From Axinella damicornis (lineage: Eukaryota; Porifera; Demospongiae; Axinellida; Axinellidae), in the NCBI GenBank assembly GCA_963931865.1, contig OZ007505.1, positions 5,765,773-5,829,772 of the forward strand: a stretch of DNA of 64,000 nt, read 5' to 3'. A model generated the notes under the pieces. It ran no database searches. It saw only the letters and a list, made by a program, of their open reading frames with translations, and was not told the DNA's origin. Shown in pieces: positions 30,076 through 40,437 of this stretch. Positions within the stretch are counted from its first letter, which is position 1. Each line of letters opens with the position of its first letter. A program made the translations under genes and the position numbers.

Positions 30076-30785
30076 TTGTACCTGCAAACAACATATCAGT
30101 TGACACACTATTATAACGTGTAGGTCTTGTGATTGGAGCAAGCCTGCGAGAGACCCAACAAGACAGTGTGAGTACATGTACTTTCATCATGAGGTTGTGA
30201 GCAGTGTTCTCTGTACTGTACCCCCTTGTACACAAAAAACCCACTTACCAATAGCAGCCATTTTCCCACGGTAAACACTCCGTGCTGGAAGATAGAGCCA
30301 ACAGCAGCTTCATTCGGTGAGGGCTTTACAATGCTATTCGCTGGAACCACGTTCACACATTCCTCTTCCTCCCAGTAAATCAGAAAATAGGGCTCTACAG
30401 AAGGAACATTTTCAGTGAAAACGCTGAACATTATTAGTGCAAGCAGTTACACAGCAACCTGACTCACTCTTTTGCTCTTGCAGGGTCTTCAGCTTGAATC
30501 TCAGCAACAGTGCAGCCATTTCGGTCTCGATCAATACGCTCTTCTGACAGTTCCGATTTCACACTTGAAAATTCTTGGGCACGTGTTCAGCAAAACGTTT
30601 CGTACGCTATTCAAAAACGGAACGGAATATGTACGATTGTATCGTTGTGCATGCGTAGTTACCTATAAAACGGTCAATCGTAACATGATCGTAGTACAAA
30701 AATGAAACGGGAACTTTTTTGTCTGCTACTGTACCTCACTGGTGGAGTGGGAAGAACGTTTGTGTAGCAATGGTACTATATAATG

Positions 30786-31440
30786 TCATTTTAAACTCCT
30801 GGTATCAGAGGAGGACTTGAGAGGAGCGTTAAGCATACTAGCAGGTGGTGGGCGAGCTGAAGGGAAAAATGCATGATGGTTTTTCACAGACTCACCATGC
30901 ATTTTGGCCATCATTTTCACCTGTTTTCCCATTCTGACTGCACTGTCGTGAGCGCCGTCATGCACTATAATGCTTATGGCGAAATGGTTAGCATCATGGT
31001 AACGGCAGTTTCCACTTGTGCATATATATATGCATCTATGGTGTACGTTTATAACTCCCTCTACGTAGTACATACCAGGCAAACACTGGCCAAGGTAAGA
31101 TGTATAAGGCCAAAGGTCAATTCATAGTTTGCACATGCTTGTTAGTACTATTGAAATTAACATACCACAAAACATACACACCATGCACTTAAGTAAACCA
31201 AACCTCATGTGATGTTGGATGTTTGATGTTTGAGATTGAGGTGGCAGATGGATACACAGTAGTCTCATCAAGTGCTTTAAACAAGTGGCAGAATGAGTAG
31301 CTTCACCTGCAAAGAGGTTGTTATCGAGATGGGCATTCAAACACTTTAACTGAAGTGATAAACTGGGTGAGCATACCTTTCCGGATGTTCCTCCGACACG
31401 TCCAACAAACTCCTCCAGTCCAAGTTTCATCTTGCACAAC
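30786..31440 (-). CDS. Candidate C-terminal exons of an unidentified minus-strand gene
   Basis: Exon 31440-31377 (VVQDETWTGGVCWTCRRNIR, donor AAAG|GTATGC) and exon 31306-31204 (acceptor CTTTGCAG; GEATHSATCLKHLMRLLCIH) join in phase. A later exon ending at 30896 (GKQVKMMAKMH, donor CATG|GTGAGT) joins in phase to 30856-30786 (acceptor CCCTTCAG; ARPPPASMLNAPLKSSSDTR and stop). The start of the exon ending at 30896 is not resolved. A possible earlier exon near 31870 contains KEGGHEERKLSLQLHGGEF. No known domain. Confidence 0.35.
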
Positions 31441-32056
31441 CTGCACAAGTTTCAAGGAATGGAGCTGGCACGTCCTACCTCTGCAACAACATGCACGTAA
31501 GCGTACAACTTCAAAATGAACACGTATGCAGCACTGGCTAGCTCATTAAAGGCTGAGTGGGATCCAGCAATGCCAGTGCGCCACACAAAATTCTCATGCT
31601 ATTCCTTTTGATCTGTTATCTGTAGGGTTGACAAAGTCAGTAAATTGTGTCCAAGTGGTTATAAAGAATTGGACTGTGGACCAAAAAATCCCAGCCAGGT
31701 TGAAATCTCACGTTCTGCTTCATAAAGTAATCTTTACCACTCCTCCCATTGGGAGATTAGCATTTGGCCGAAACCAGTATAGCTAACCAATAAACAACCG
31801 TAAAACTACTGACCGTAGAACTCTCCACCATGAAGCTGCAAGCTGAGCTTCCTTTCTTCATGGCCTCCTTCTTTTAGCCATCTGCCAATAGAGAAACCAT
31901 ATTTAGAAGATGCCTGATTAAACGTGCAAGATGACGTTGCACAGGACCTAGGGCTGGTGATTTATTCCCAGTCCTCTGCTAAGTGAAGTGGTCCTAGACC
32001 CTTCCTTCTCCACACGTGCATACTGAAAACGATCACAAAGGCCTGCTTGTTAGACT

Positions 32057-32091
<35 letters not shown>

Positions 32092-32457
32092 ACCACCACC
32101 ACCACCACCACCTCGCAGAAGTTTTCAGGTTGCTTCTGAGGTCTACTGACAAAATGCAACCAGGAACTCACTAGGACTATTATGGGACGGTTGGTACTAT
32201 GAGACACTTACGAATTATTCAACAAACTTGCACTGTGGGTAGACTAGCTATAGGCCTATTTCTTGGAACTGAAGTTGAGCCCCGCCCCTTGCTACTTCCT
32301 GGAATCAAGGGGTCAAAGTTTACCCATTCTAATAAGAGCTCATCAGTTCTTCAATTCTGCACGTGTGCACACACCTCTACTGCAGGTATGTTTCCTAATC
32401 AGAATGTTGTATTTCTTATGTGAGTGTTGATAATAGTTAAATTTACACACAGAACCG
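31441..32457. other. No recognised gene; contains a 34-base poly(C) run
   Basis: C run at 32058-32091 followed by (ACC)n. Possible upstream exons of the minus-strand candidate gene lie near 31820-31900 but are unproven. Confidence 0.4.
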
Positions 32458-32458
32458 A

Positions 32459-32745
32459 CATGGCATCAAAGAGGAAGTAATGGGCTGCTGATAGCATGGA
32501 AAAAGCCTGTGATGCAGTGAAAAATGAGCAAATGGGCCTTTGTGAAGCAGCTCGAAAGTAAATGTCTCTGTTGAGACTTTGCGAAGGCGAACTACTGGCC
32601 TAGTGAGTCTCGGTTGTAGGCCTGGTCCTTCTACAGTACTCACAAGTGAAGAGGAGGCTAGATTAGGTCAGTATTGTGTTGCAATGGCTGATATGGAGTT
32701 TGGTCTTACACAAAGAGTAATGGCAATGGCCTGTCGTGGGCATTT
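32459..32745 (+). pseudogene. pogo/Tigger-type transposase N-terminal (HTH) fragment
   Basis: The sequence starts MASKRK then, past a stop, WAADSMEKACDAVKNEQMGL and CEAARK, a psq-type helix-turn-helix. In other frames it continues LRRRTTGLVSLGCRPGPSTV and LTSEEEARLGQYCVAMADME. This is the linker and second HTH start of pogo-like transposases (RPGP-x-T-V-L-T-x-E-E-E). Several stops and shifts, and no DDE domain follows. Confidence 0.65.
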
Positions 32746-33645
32746 TTGATTTTAATGAGATTCATTGACCCGAGGATTTTTGATTCTAATGATATTCATA
32801 GACCCCACCCAGGGCCTCAAGAAAACATGCAAATTGGTGGTATAAGATGTGCCATCACTCCTCCAAGTTTAGGGAAATGCTGGGCGAAAATCCGGCTGAC
32901 ATCCACCTTTGCTGGGCTTGTGGGGGGTCATGAATATCATTAACAGTATTGCCAGAGGGGTCTCTCCATGTGTGCGGGCCCCACCAAGTTTGGCCGCTGA
33001 GGAGCGAATGCTGCGGGAGAGGAGTACCTACGAAAGTGGTGTGCGCTGAATGCATGAAAATGTGTTGTCTTGGTGGGAAGAATTCCGTGGTTAAAGGGTT
33101 AAGCAACAAAGAACTCATATGTCAAATTTCAGCTAAAATGGTTGAGGAATTAGGAAGTTATGGTCAATTAGAAGTAGGTGTCTCACAATTGTCCCGCCTA
33201 CTCTACAACAAAACTGTGCTGTGTAAAATTTTTGATCTCAACCCTACATGACATTGTGACATGTGACATTGCATAGACTTGACTTACAGGTGTATAGTCA
33301 GTCCCCGTATCTGGCAACATCGATGAGTGCATGCAGAGCTAGCTAGCTTCCTGATTCGCCTAGGACACTGGACTTGCCCTGGGACTTGCTGGACCCGTTT
33401 CTGAATGGCGCATTCTAGTTCGCACGTGGTCGCCAGTCTGGGCACGTGCACGAGAGATTAGTCTCAGTCCCAGACCCAAACCAACCTCAGCTGTGGTAAT
33501 GGAGATTGTAAGAACGGGAAAAGGAATTTAGACGTCAACGCACGTGGAAGTACGGGCGGGACTTTCAGTCTTCAGACCTACTCTGGTGATGTACAGTGGA
33601 GCTTGAAAGCTATTTGTTCGGCAGTCTTAGCGACTGACTTGGGAC
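32746..33645. other. No gene seen upstream of the NBAS-like gene
   Basis: Non-coding sequence with short open frames. It should include the promoter and 5' UTR of the NBAS-like gene; no TATA box is evident. Confidence 0.45.
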
Positions 33646-36600
33646 ATGGAGTCTGAGAAGATCTTGTATGACATTTCTGTGCCAGCGGAGTGGGATGAAT
33701 CAGTGCCCATTCCGGTATGGATTACCTTGGTTGTCCTGTAGGGCGGAACTTTGATGGCCACTTTTATAGCACATGTATGATAACTCCGCCGATAAATGGT
33801 GCATGCGTATTGCATAATCACGTGCTAGCATTGTCAGTGTACTGATGGTCGGGAAGTACAGGATGATGAGTAGAGGGAAGATGAAATCGCTAATTTTGGA
33901 GTTTTATTCACTCGGAGAGGATGTAAAGTTTGCTGTTTGCAGTGCTTGTGGCCAAAAGATTTTATGAGGTGTATCGGTATCGGCAGATATCTGTTGGTAT
34001 GTATCAGAGTATCGGTAAAAACCCATATCGGTGCATTACTACTCCTAAATCCCCCCCCCCCCCCCCCCAACCAGCAAGGTTAATTTACCCATTTGACCCC
34101 CCCCCCCCCCCGACCCTAGAAAAACACTGGTCACTGTGTCAACCATGGTGGACTACTGACAGTACGTGCCTGCACTAGACATTCCTTGGGAAGTGTAGAA
34201 GTGGTAAAAAGCTAGCAGGCCTCGCACAAAGCATGTGGTAAGGATAATCAGCACGCTTGACAAACTCCAACTTGGTACAACTGTTGTTTGCTCTAAACGC
34301 GTATAGCCACTTGAGAACTTCCCTGTGATTCAAGTGTGAGTGCATGGCACAAGGGATCGAAACTACCATTTTGGTTGTCACTGGTTTTGCTATCACGTCC
34401 CCACTCTCCTCTCTATCTCAGGCTGCGGAAGGTCTCTCCTTGTGGAGGACTCTGGCTACCCTGACCAGAGGTAAGGGTTGCAAGGGAGACAATATCATAG
34501 AGTCAATAGACACAATATTGTGTAATATCTAACGTTGTGCTACGTGACAGGGTGATCCTGTGATGTTGCAGTGTTACGAGCTATGTAAATGTCCAGATAC
34601 GTATGTACCTGTGATGTCTGACAGTCACGTGTTAATATGGATGTTTAACTAATTCTCTCTCAAATTCTGAGCGCTGTAGAGGCAAATGAGCTCGCTGGAG
34701 CTCATTCACCGGTGTGGCCCAGCGGGGGCACACCTTGGCAGTGTGTGCACCCCGTCAGCCTGCTTCAGCGTGTGTCTGACGGGTGGTGGAGTTTGTGGTG
34801 CTACTTGTGGTTGCGTTGTCCTGCCTATTGCTGTGGTGGGTGATTGGGGCCCAAAAGGACTGGCTGGTAGAGCACCATGCCAACAGGTCCTGTTTGAATG
34901 CGTCCCAGCACAGCTGGGGGTCTCGTGCAGCCGACTGGTAGTAGAGCTGGTCATAGTGGATTGCCACTTGCAAGGGGTAGGCCTGGAAGAGGTCTGATAG
35001 TGGGTCCAGTCCAGGTTCTGCAATGGTGCGTGGTGGTTGGTGATGAGGAGGAAGGTGTTCCATACCTCCATCCAGGCTTGGAAGTCAGTCACCTTCCTTT
35101 GTGGAGTGCTCCTTGGGTGCCACCGCTTGGACGATGACGATTTAGCACCATGTCGTCTAGTGGAGGAAGCAAATAATCAAAATTGACATACTTACCGCAC
35201 CTGATTCTCCTGCGGCGGTGGTGAGGGGGAGGGGCTGCGATGGTAGCTGGGGGAGGGGCTGCGATGGTAGCTGCAGGAGTACTAGTGGTTGGCTTTGGGG
35301 AAGAAATTGAGGTGGCCTGTTGGGTCGCTGTGCGAGACCGGCACTGGCCAGTCTAGGCGGTTGGTGGGTGAGCACACAGGTGCTGGTGGAGACGCTGGGC
35401 CATCCCTTGCTCCATTGAGTGAGAGGTTGGCATCTGCCAGGCGAATGCATAGGACCTCCTGAGGTAGTGGATGCGAGGGATTCCCATGTTGCTCATTGTA
35501 GACCGACCTGACAGGCTATCGATCTAGACACCCAGTGGGTTGCAACTGAACTGCAGCCAACGTGGCATCCAGGGCTCTATGTGATCCCCCCGCATCTGCG
35601 TTCTTAATCATACGGTGTTATCCCCAAAGAGAGGTACTTAGGTGCTCCCCCCCCCCCCCCCCCCCCCCCTTCCTGGCATAGTATCCTTTGATGTAGACAT
35701 TGGAATGCATTAACTTATTTTATCTGGTTGGCTCTCCCCCTCCCCCTTTCCTGTCAGTTTTGGGGTAAAACAACATAGATTACATTATTCATGTAAATCT
35801 ACCTTCATTTTGTGCAGCCTGCCTGCGTTTTACTATGGGCAAGTTAAAGCACCGATTGAGGTACGTATGCTGCTATTGAGTATTGCATGTTGCAGTCACA
35901 AATATGTTCCTACCAAGTTGTTCGAATCCAAATACCAGTACCGATCCTAAACCAACGGTAATTGGTACTGGTTTTCAGCTATGTTTTCGGCAGCCCCAGT
36001 ACTGCAAGGTCTAGCACCAAGACTAGGTTTTGGTTTGTAACCACCCTTGCTTCATATGCAAAGGTCTTAGGAGACTAGTCGTGTGTTGTTGTTGATCAAA
36101 GGTGTGTAGTCGTACCACATCTATTAGCCTCATACCCAGGCCCTGCCCCGCCAGAGAAAAAAAGGACCTGGTATCCACTGTTAGCGCATGCGCGTAATTA
36201 TGTAGGCCAAGACGAAGGGGGAGGGCATATGACGCAGCACATGGCCACCTGCTGATGCTGTGACGCTCTACCAGAACGAGATCGATTGAGCCGGGATATC
36301 GCCAGAACTACACAACAGCTAGCGCTATACTGCCCTGGATTGCTAGCAATTCTTGCTAACTTACAGTCCATATGACAAACGGTGATCCTTCATGATAGCA
36401 CACAAACGTTTTGAACTCGGTTAGTGAGCCGTGTAATATTGTCTGTTTTTGTGCAATACATGTAGGCTGAAATGGAGGCTACCTGTTCTGGCTGGAGACA
36501 CATACAGGAGTACTTATAGCCACTGAAGGTCAGAGGACAGCGCTATCGTCAAACTCCATCATTGCTCAGGAAAACTGCATGGACCATAATAGCGGTAGTA

Positions 36601-39064
36601 CGTGGTGGTTGTACGGATGTAACATGGTAGTCCACGATTTTCCCAAGATTTGTGAGAAATTAAACGCATGCGCAAACAGTAAACCAGGCCCTTTCTTTCT
36701 TTCTCAGGTGGGCGGGGCCTTGGCTGGGTTTGAGGCTACTCTATCATCTGTCCTACACAATTTATGGTGTGTCATGCGTTTTGGGTCTTTATTTCATCTT
36801 ACACAGCACTCACACAAACACACCCACACACTCGCACACACACATGCACACGCACACACACACGTACCCATGCACACACACATGCACACACACACTCACA
36901 CACACACACACTCACACACATACGTACATGCAAATAGGCCTGCATTGCCTGCAGTTGCTAGCCTTGTGAATTCCAGGTTACCATGGCAACTTGCCATAAC
37001 CAGGTACGTGTGTATAACTGTCTCAGGTTTAAAGTCTCAGGACTTTTTTGTGAGTGCTAACACATGTAGCTACCGTATAGCCGGAAATATCGAGTGGTGT
37101 ACAATGATATTACATCTCCAAACTTTTGGTTGACGGGAAGTAACCATACCCCTTTCACCGACCTGGAGAAGGGCACCCGCACAGACATCGACACTCACAC
37201 TGACACCAACACCGTTGTTTGTATACCAAAGCCCCGCACCTTTTCTCGCTTCCTTGCACACTTTACATCCTGTTGGACTTTTCCTCAGAGTGCAGCGACC
37301 TTAGCATGGAATGCTGCGGGGTGCTCTTGCATTGCTGTCAGTTCATGCCCACCTACGTATGTGGTGGTAATTGCCCGTGGAATTTATTGTGCTGGTTTAC
37401 ACTCCGAAATGCCAATCTCCCCCCATCTTTTTGGTCATGTAATATACTCACTTGTGTGGGCGACCTTTGCGTATCGGTTTCACCATAGCGACCTCGTTTG
37501 AGGTTCTGGCTAGGCATATATAGGACTTGTCCCTAAGTAGGAGGAATTGGAGGAGCATGCAACCATTTCGGAATGGAGTGGGACTGGGAATGTGTAATGA
37601 GCCTAATTGCATCTCCCCTGGTTTCTATGCTCTGTGGAGAGGAGAAGTATGGCAGACCATCCCTTAATTGGTTTTTAATTTCTTTTTCTTCTACCTCTGT
37701 AGTGATGGAGCACTGTTGGCCGTTCTCAGGGATGAAGTGGTGGAGATCAGGTATGCACACTAGGTTTGGGGGGGCTGAATTGAGGCACTACAAGGGGACC
37801 GTGGTCACTCCCATATGTAGAATGCTTAGAGCTGCGACCTTGGTAACTGTTTGTGATCACTTAAATTTAGCTTTGACCTCATAACCATAGCTCTGTGAAC
37901 CATGATTGTGCCGTAAACTCAATTGGACCTTTTGGCTTTTGACCGTATTATCAATCGAAGGTAAAAACAGTTGGGAGCCGTGGTAGCAGTCAGTAAGTGA
38001 CCAGTAGCTCATGCATGTATATAGCTTCGTAACTGAATTAGTTTGAGTCATACCGTATGGCCGGAAAATTTGGCGGTTTGGCAGATTATGAACACACCGC
38101 CAAATTAAATTCCGCCAATACTAATTTTGTCACGACGTGCGTGTGGGCGGGGTCTCGTAGCAACGCTCGAAGTCTCACACAAGCACTCATAATACTACAG
38201 TACCTCTGTCTCTGATCTGCCAGAAATAGCTAGCTAGCTAGCTAGCTAGCTAGCAAGCAACTGATCGTCGAGAAATAGCGAGCAAGCAGTTGATCGGCCA
38301 GAAATAGCGAGCGAGCTGCTGACATCTTCCTGACGGTAGTCGACGATGCTTCGCATCATTGCTACTGTGTACCACTCGCACGGCAGTTCCTCTCCCAGAG
38401 GTTTTTGTAGACGTGGTACCTCGAACACAGCTTTCCATGCACCGCAAACTCGCAGCCTAACGACACAAGATCTCACGTAAACCACAGTGCGGTCCGCGGC
38501 CACGCGGCCGTGCGGTTAGTATGACGTCATTCTCGCCCTGCAAATTTCCAAATCCGCCAAATTTTAATCCGCCAAATGCAATTCACAGCTTTTTAGTGCC
38601 GATCCGCCAAATTTAATTCCTGCCAAATTTTCCGGCCATACGGTAGTCACTTTGGCTTCACAGCAGGGAACAATGTAAGTAGTTCGTCCTCTACACAGTT
38701 GCAGCTGTACTCGTCAATGTCATCTTTCACGTTAGTTTGTCCCTTAGGCAGCCTATATATTCCTACTTTTCTGTTTAGTGTTTGGATTTTCTATTCCTTT
38801 AACCATTGCAGGTCAGTGGATGAAGATTTTGAGGCTGTGAAATGCATCTGTGAAGGTATGATTTACTTTCTGCGTTAGGCATAACATTACTGCTTCATGG
38901 TTGTACTGCATGACACTGACTATATCTACATACCTTGTGATAGTGATGAATGCACTGGGTCATTGGAGGTTTTCTGCTAATTTTGCAGTTGCCAGGGACC
39001 CGAGGCCACAGTGGCGGAGGATGCTGTGGAGTGAGGAGGGCTCTCTGCTGGCGGTGGCAACGAG
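33646..39064 (+). CDS. NBAS: NBAS homologue, eight N-terminal exons
   Basis: Exons: 33646-33714, 34422-34470, 35818-35860, 36708-36766, 36955-37003, 37703-37750, 38812-38855, 38989-39064. All introns are GT..AG, and codon phases agree at every junction. Exon 1 begins with a Met and ILYD followed by an EW pair, as in NBAS. Exon 5 gives [14 protein letters not shown], exon 6 [16 protein letters not shown], exon 7 [14 protein letters not shown], and exon 8 [20 protein letters not shown]. The combination LLA-V-x-D-x-x-VEIRS ... DP-x-PQWRR-x-x-WS is the start of the NBAS beta-propeller. NBAS is part of the NRZ (NBAS-RINT1-ZW10) tether for Golgi-to-ER vesicles and also acts with UPF1 in RNA decay. 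The first four exons are less similar. The last donor (CGAG|GTGGGC) is weak, and no later exon is visible. Confidence 0.72.
34051..34111. repeat. Two poly(C) runs (18 and 15 bases) in NBAS intron 1
   Basis: C runs at 34051-34068 and 34097-34111. Confidence 0.95.
34178..34396 (-). other. Possible MT-A70/METTL4-like exon remnant
   Basis: A minus-strand open frame contains [20 protein letters not shown] and, later, CTKLEFVKR. The pattern V-S-[IV]-P-x-A-x-HSH...EVL...LE-x-x-x-R resembles the C-terminal part of METTL4-type N6-adenine methyltransferases. The catalytic DPPW motif is not present. It lies within NBAS intron 1 on the other strand. Weak call. Confidence 0.25.
34700..35160 (-). pseudogene. 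Retroelement gag-like remnant
   Basis: The minus strand reads [20 protein letters not shown], and in the next frame [20 protein letters not shown] followed by [20 protein letters not shown]. The spacing W-x-x-x-W-N...Y...YD-x-x-[FY]-x-x-x-A-A resembles the gag-like domain upstream of reverse transcriptases of DIRS-like and related elements in aquatic invertebrates. A frameshift splits it. A Pro-rich open stretch at 35450-35157 may be its N-terminal part. It is in NBAS intron 2. Confidence 0.45.
35647..35669. repeat. Poly(C) run, 23 bases
   Basis: Uninterrupted C run in NBAS intron 2. Confidence 0.95.
36810..36930. repeat. (CA)n-rich microsatellite in NBAS intron 4
   Basis: Imperfect CA repeat interrupted by CT and TG, filling most of a 188-bp intron. 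Confidence 0.9.
38051..38645. mobile_element. Foldback MITE with TACCGTAT ends (family B), 595 bp
   Basis: The ends TACCGTATGGCCGGAAAATT and its exact reverse complement are at 38051 and 38645. GGCGG/CCGCC words continue the inverted repeat inward. It lies in NBAS intron 6. A (CTAG)n run is at about 38226-38255. Flanking GTCA on both sides, or the terminal TA, could be the target duplication. Confidence 0.8.
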
Positions 39065-40437
39065 GTGGGCCGGCAAGGGGTAGTCATATCTCATGAGATT
39101 ATCTACATGTAGCTATAGTATTGGTCCGAAAATGTTACTTATATTGTGTGATCATGCTCATACGTAGCTCCGTCCTTGAGTGCTAGTTCGACTTGTGAAA
39201 GGAATGGCAAAAATGTTCATCACACAACATGCAGAGACCAGTAGCATTTAGCACAGTATGTGTAGTTGTGTACCACTGGTTCTGTAAGAGCCATGGACAC
39301 AGTGTGTGGTAGAGCTAGTAGCTTATTTTTGACCTGGTAAAAAGTTGGCCTAGTAAGTGTTTTGTTACTGTGCAGGCAGTCACCACTGTGGTGAGCACTG
39401 TTGTGGAGGTTAACTGAGCACTTTTGTATACTTCACATATGATGTCATTACATATGATGTCATTATGATGACATTACATATGATGTCATCACATATGATG
39501 TCATTATGATGTTCAATGGGGTGTGATAAGATTGCTTCTGTTGTCATAGTATACAATATCAAAACATCAGAATGGTTAGTTTACAATACTAGTCTGCTAA
39601 AGTGTCTTCCTCTGTACCAGCAGCCCCACTGAAGTGGAGCAATGGTGCAGAGCATGTACATGTAGTCCATCCTCCTCCCATCCCATCCTAGATTCTACCG
39701 TATGATTATGAATGGATGCGACTGAGGATGGATAATGTTGCATTTCCCCTTGCTATGCTTTTTCCAAGGGGTGGATTACAATAGGTCATCGCTATTTTTT
39801 TCAGGGAATACTTTTAGCTTTCTTGCTGCCTCGCACTGAGGTCTGCCGGTAGTATGATGCATATTACAAGAATGTCTTGCCGGCTAAGACCCATTTGCCA
39901 CATTGAGCTAACTCAGCGTGGATCTTTGCGTTAGGCAAGGGATGCAGAACCTCAACACGTTCGTCCTCGAGGGGATGCTTTCCATCTTCTCAGTCACTCG
40001 CAACTGAACTTCGCACCTTACTGCACTGGCCCACGAAACCACACCTATTTATATGGAATGTTTACAAGCACGCGCGTGAGGCAAAGACACATTGCATGCA
40101 TATTCCTAGTTAAATATAGCCTCACAATTACAAGCATTTTTCACATCCTGTATACAACAAAATCCACAAGCTAGTGCACATTTAAATAACCTACATCACT
40201 GGCATCTATCTAACATTACAAGTCCAAAGGAATACATGCAGTTGTTCTTTTCACAATTAATGCATGATGTATTAGATTAGGGTATGTTTAGTAGTGGAAT
40301 GTGTGTACGTAGTGGTGTTCTCAAAATTATGTGTGTGTGTACAAATTCTGGTGTTGTGTGCTGAAGTACGTCATTCCTGGAGTTGCGTAGTTTTATTGGA
40401 AGTGTGTGTTGTGTACAGTGTGTACTGCACAATTATA
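39065..40437. other. No recognised exon; expected NBAS continuation not found
   Basis: I searched this stretch by eye for the next NBAS propeller strand (V-x-V-F-D-L-x-G) and did not find it. It contains a tandem repeat of CATATGATGTCATTA units at about 39430-39515. The 40080-40300 part resembles the 3' flanks of the other two membrane-protein genes. Confidence 0.5.

Larger units (their letters stand above)
27125..30431 (-). pseudogene. Decayed gene with a Pro-rich coding minisatellite, possibly BEN-domain-like
   Basis: Pieces on the minus strand, in order: 30431-30241 (PYFLIYWEEEECVNVVPANS ... VYRGKMAAIG up to donor ATTG|GTAAGT, one frameshift); about 29300-29180 (PPLKISKIAETAPTSK before AAAG|GTAAAG); an acceptor TTGTAACAG at about 29064; then 29005-27935, an open frame of PPQPKPS-type heptads; then, past one TAG, MEIDSSDSDGESCPDDLFDA; and finally 27655-27125 with LIPASTVLLRYPKLKGDSKA and PQYWPNPAEFESLWRTCNEA. 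The last two segments resemble C-terminal parts of BEN-type proteins that I recall from cnidarians and sponges, but this is uncertain. Stops and frameshifts suggest a pseudogene or assembly errors in the repeat. The repeat at 29624-30075 occupies the first large intron. Confidence 0.4.

Noticed and set aside
37094..37501. Overlapping Cys-containing frames between NBAS exons 5 and 6
   Set aside because: They lie in an intron whose flanking exons are phase-matched, and no splice sites place them in the transcript.
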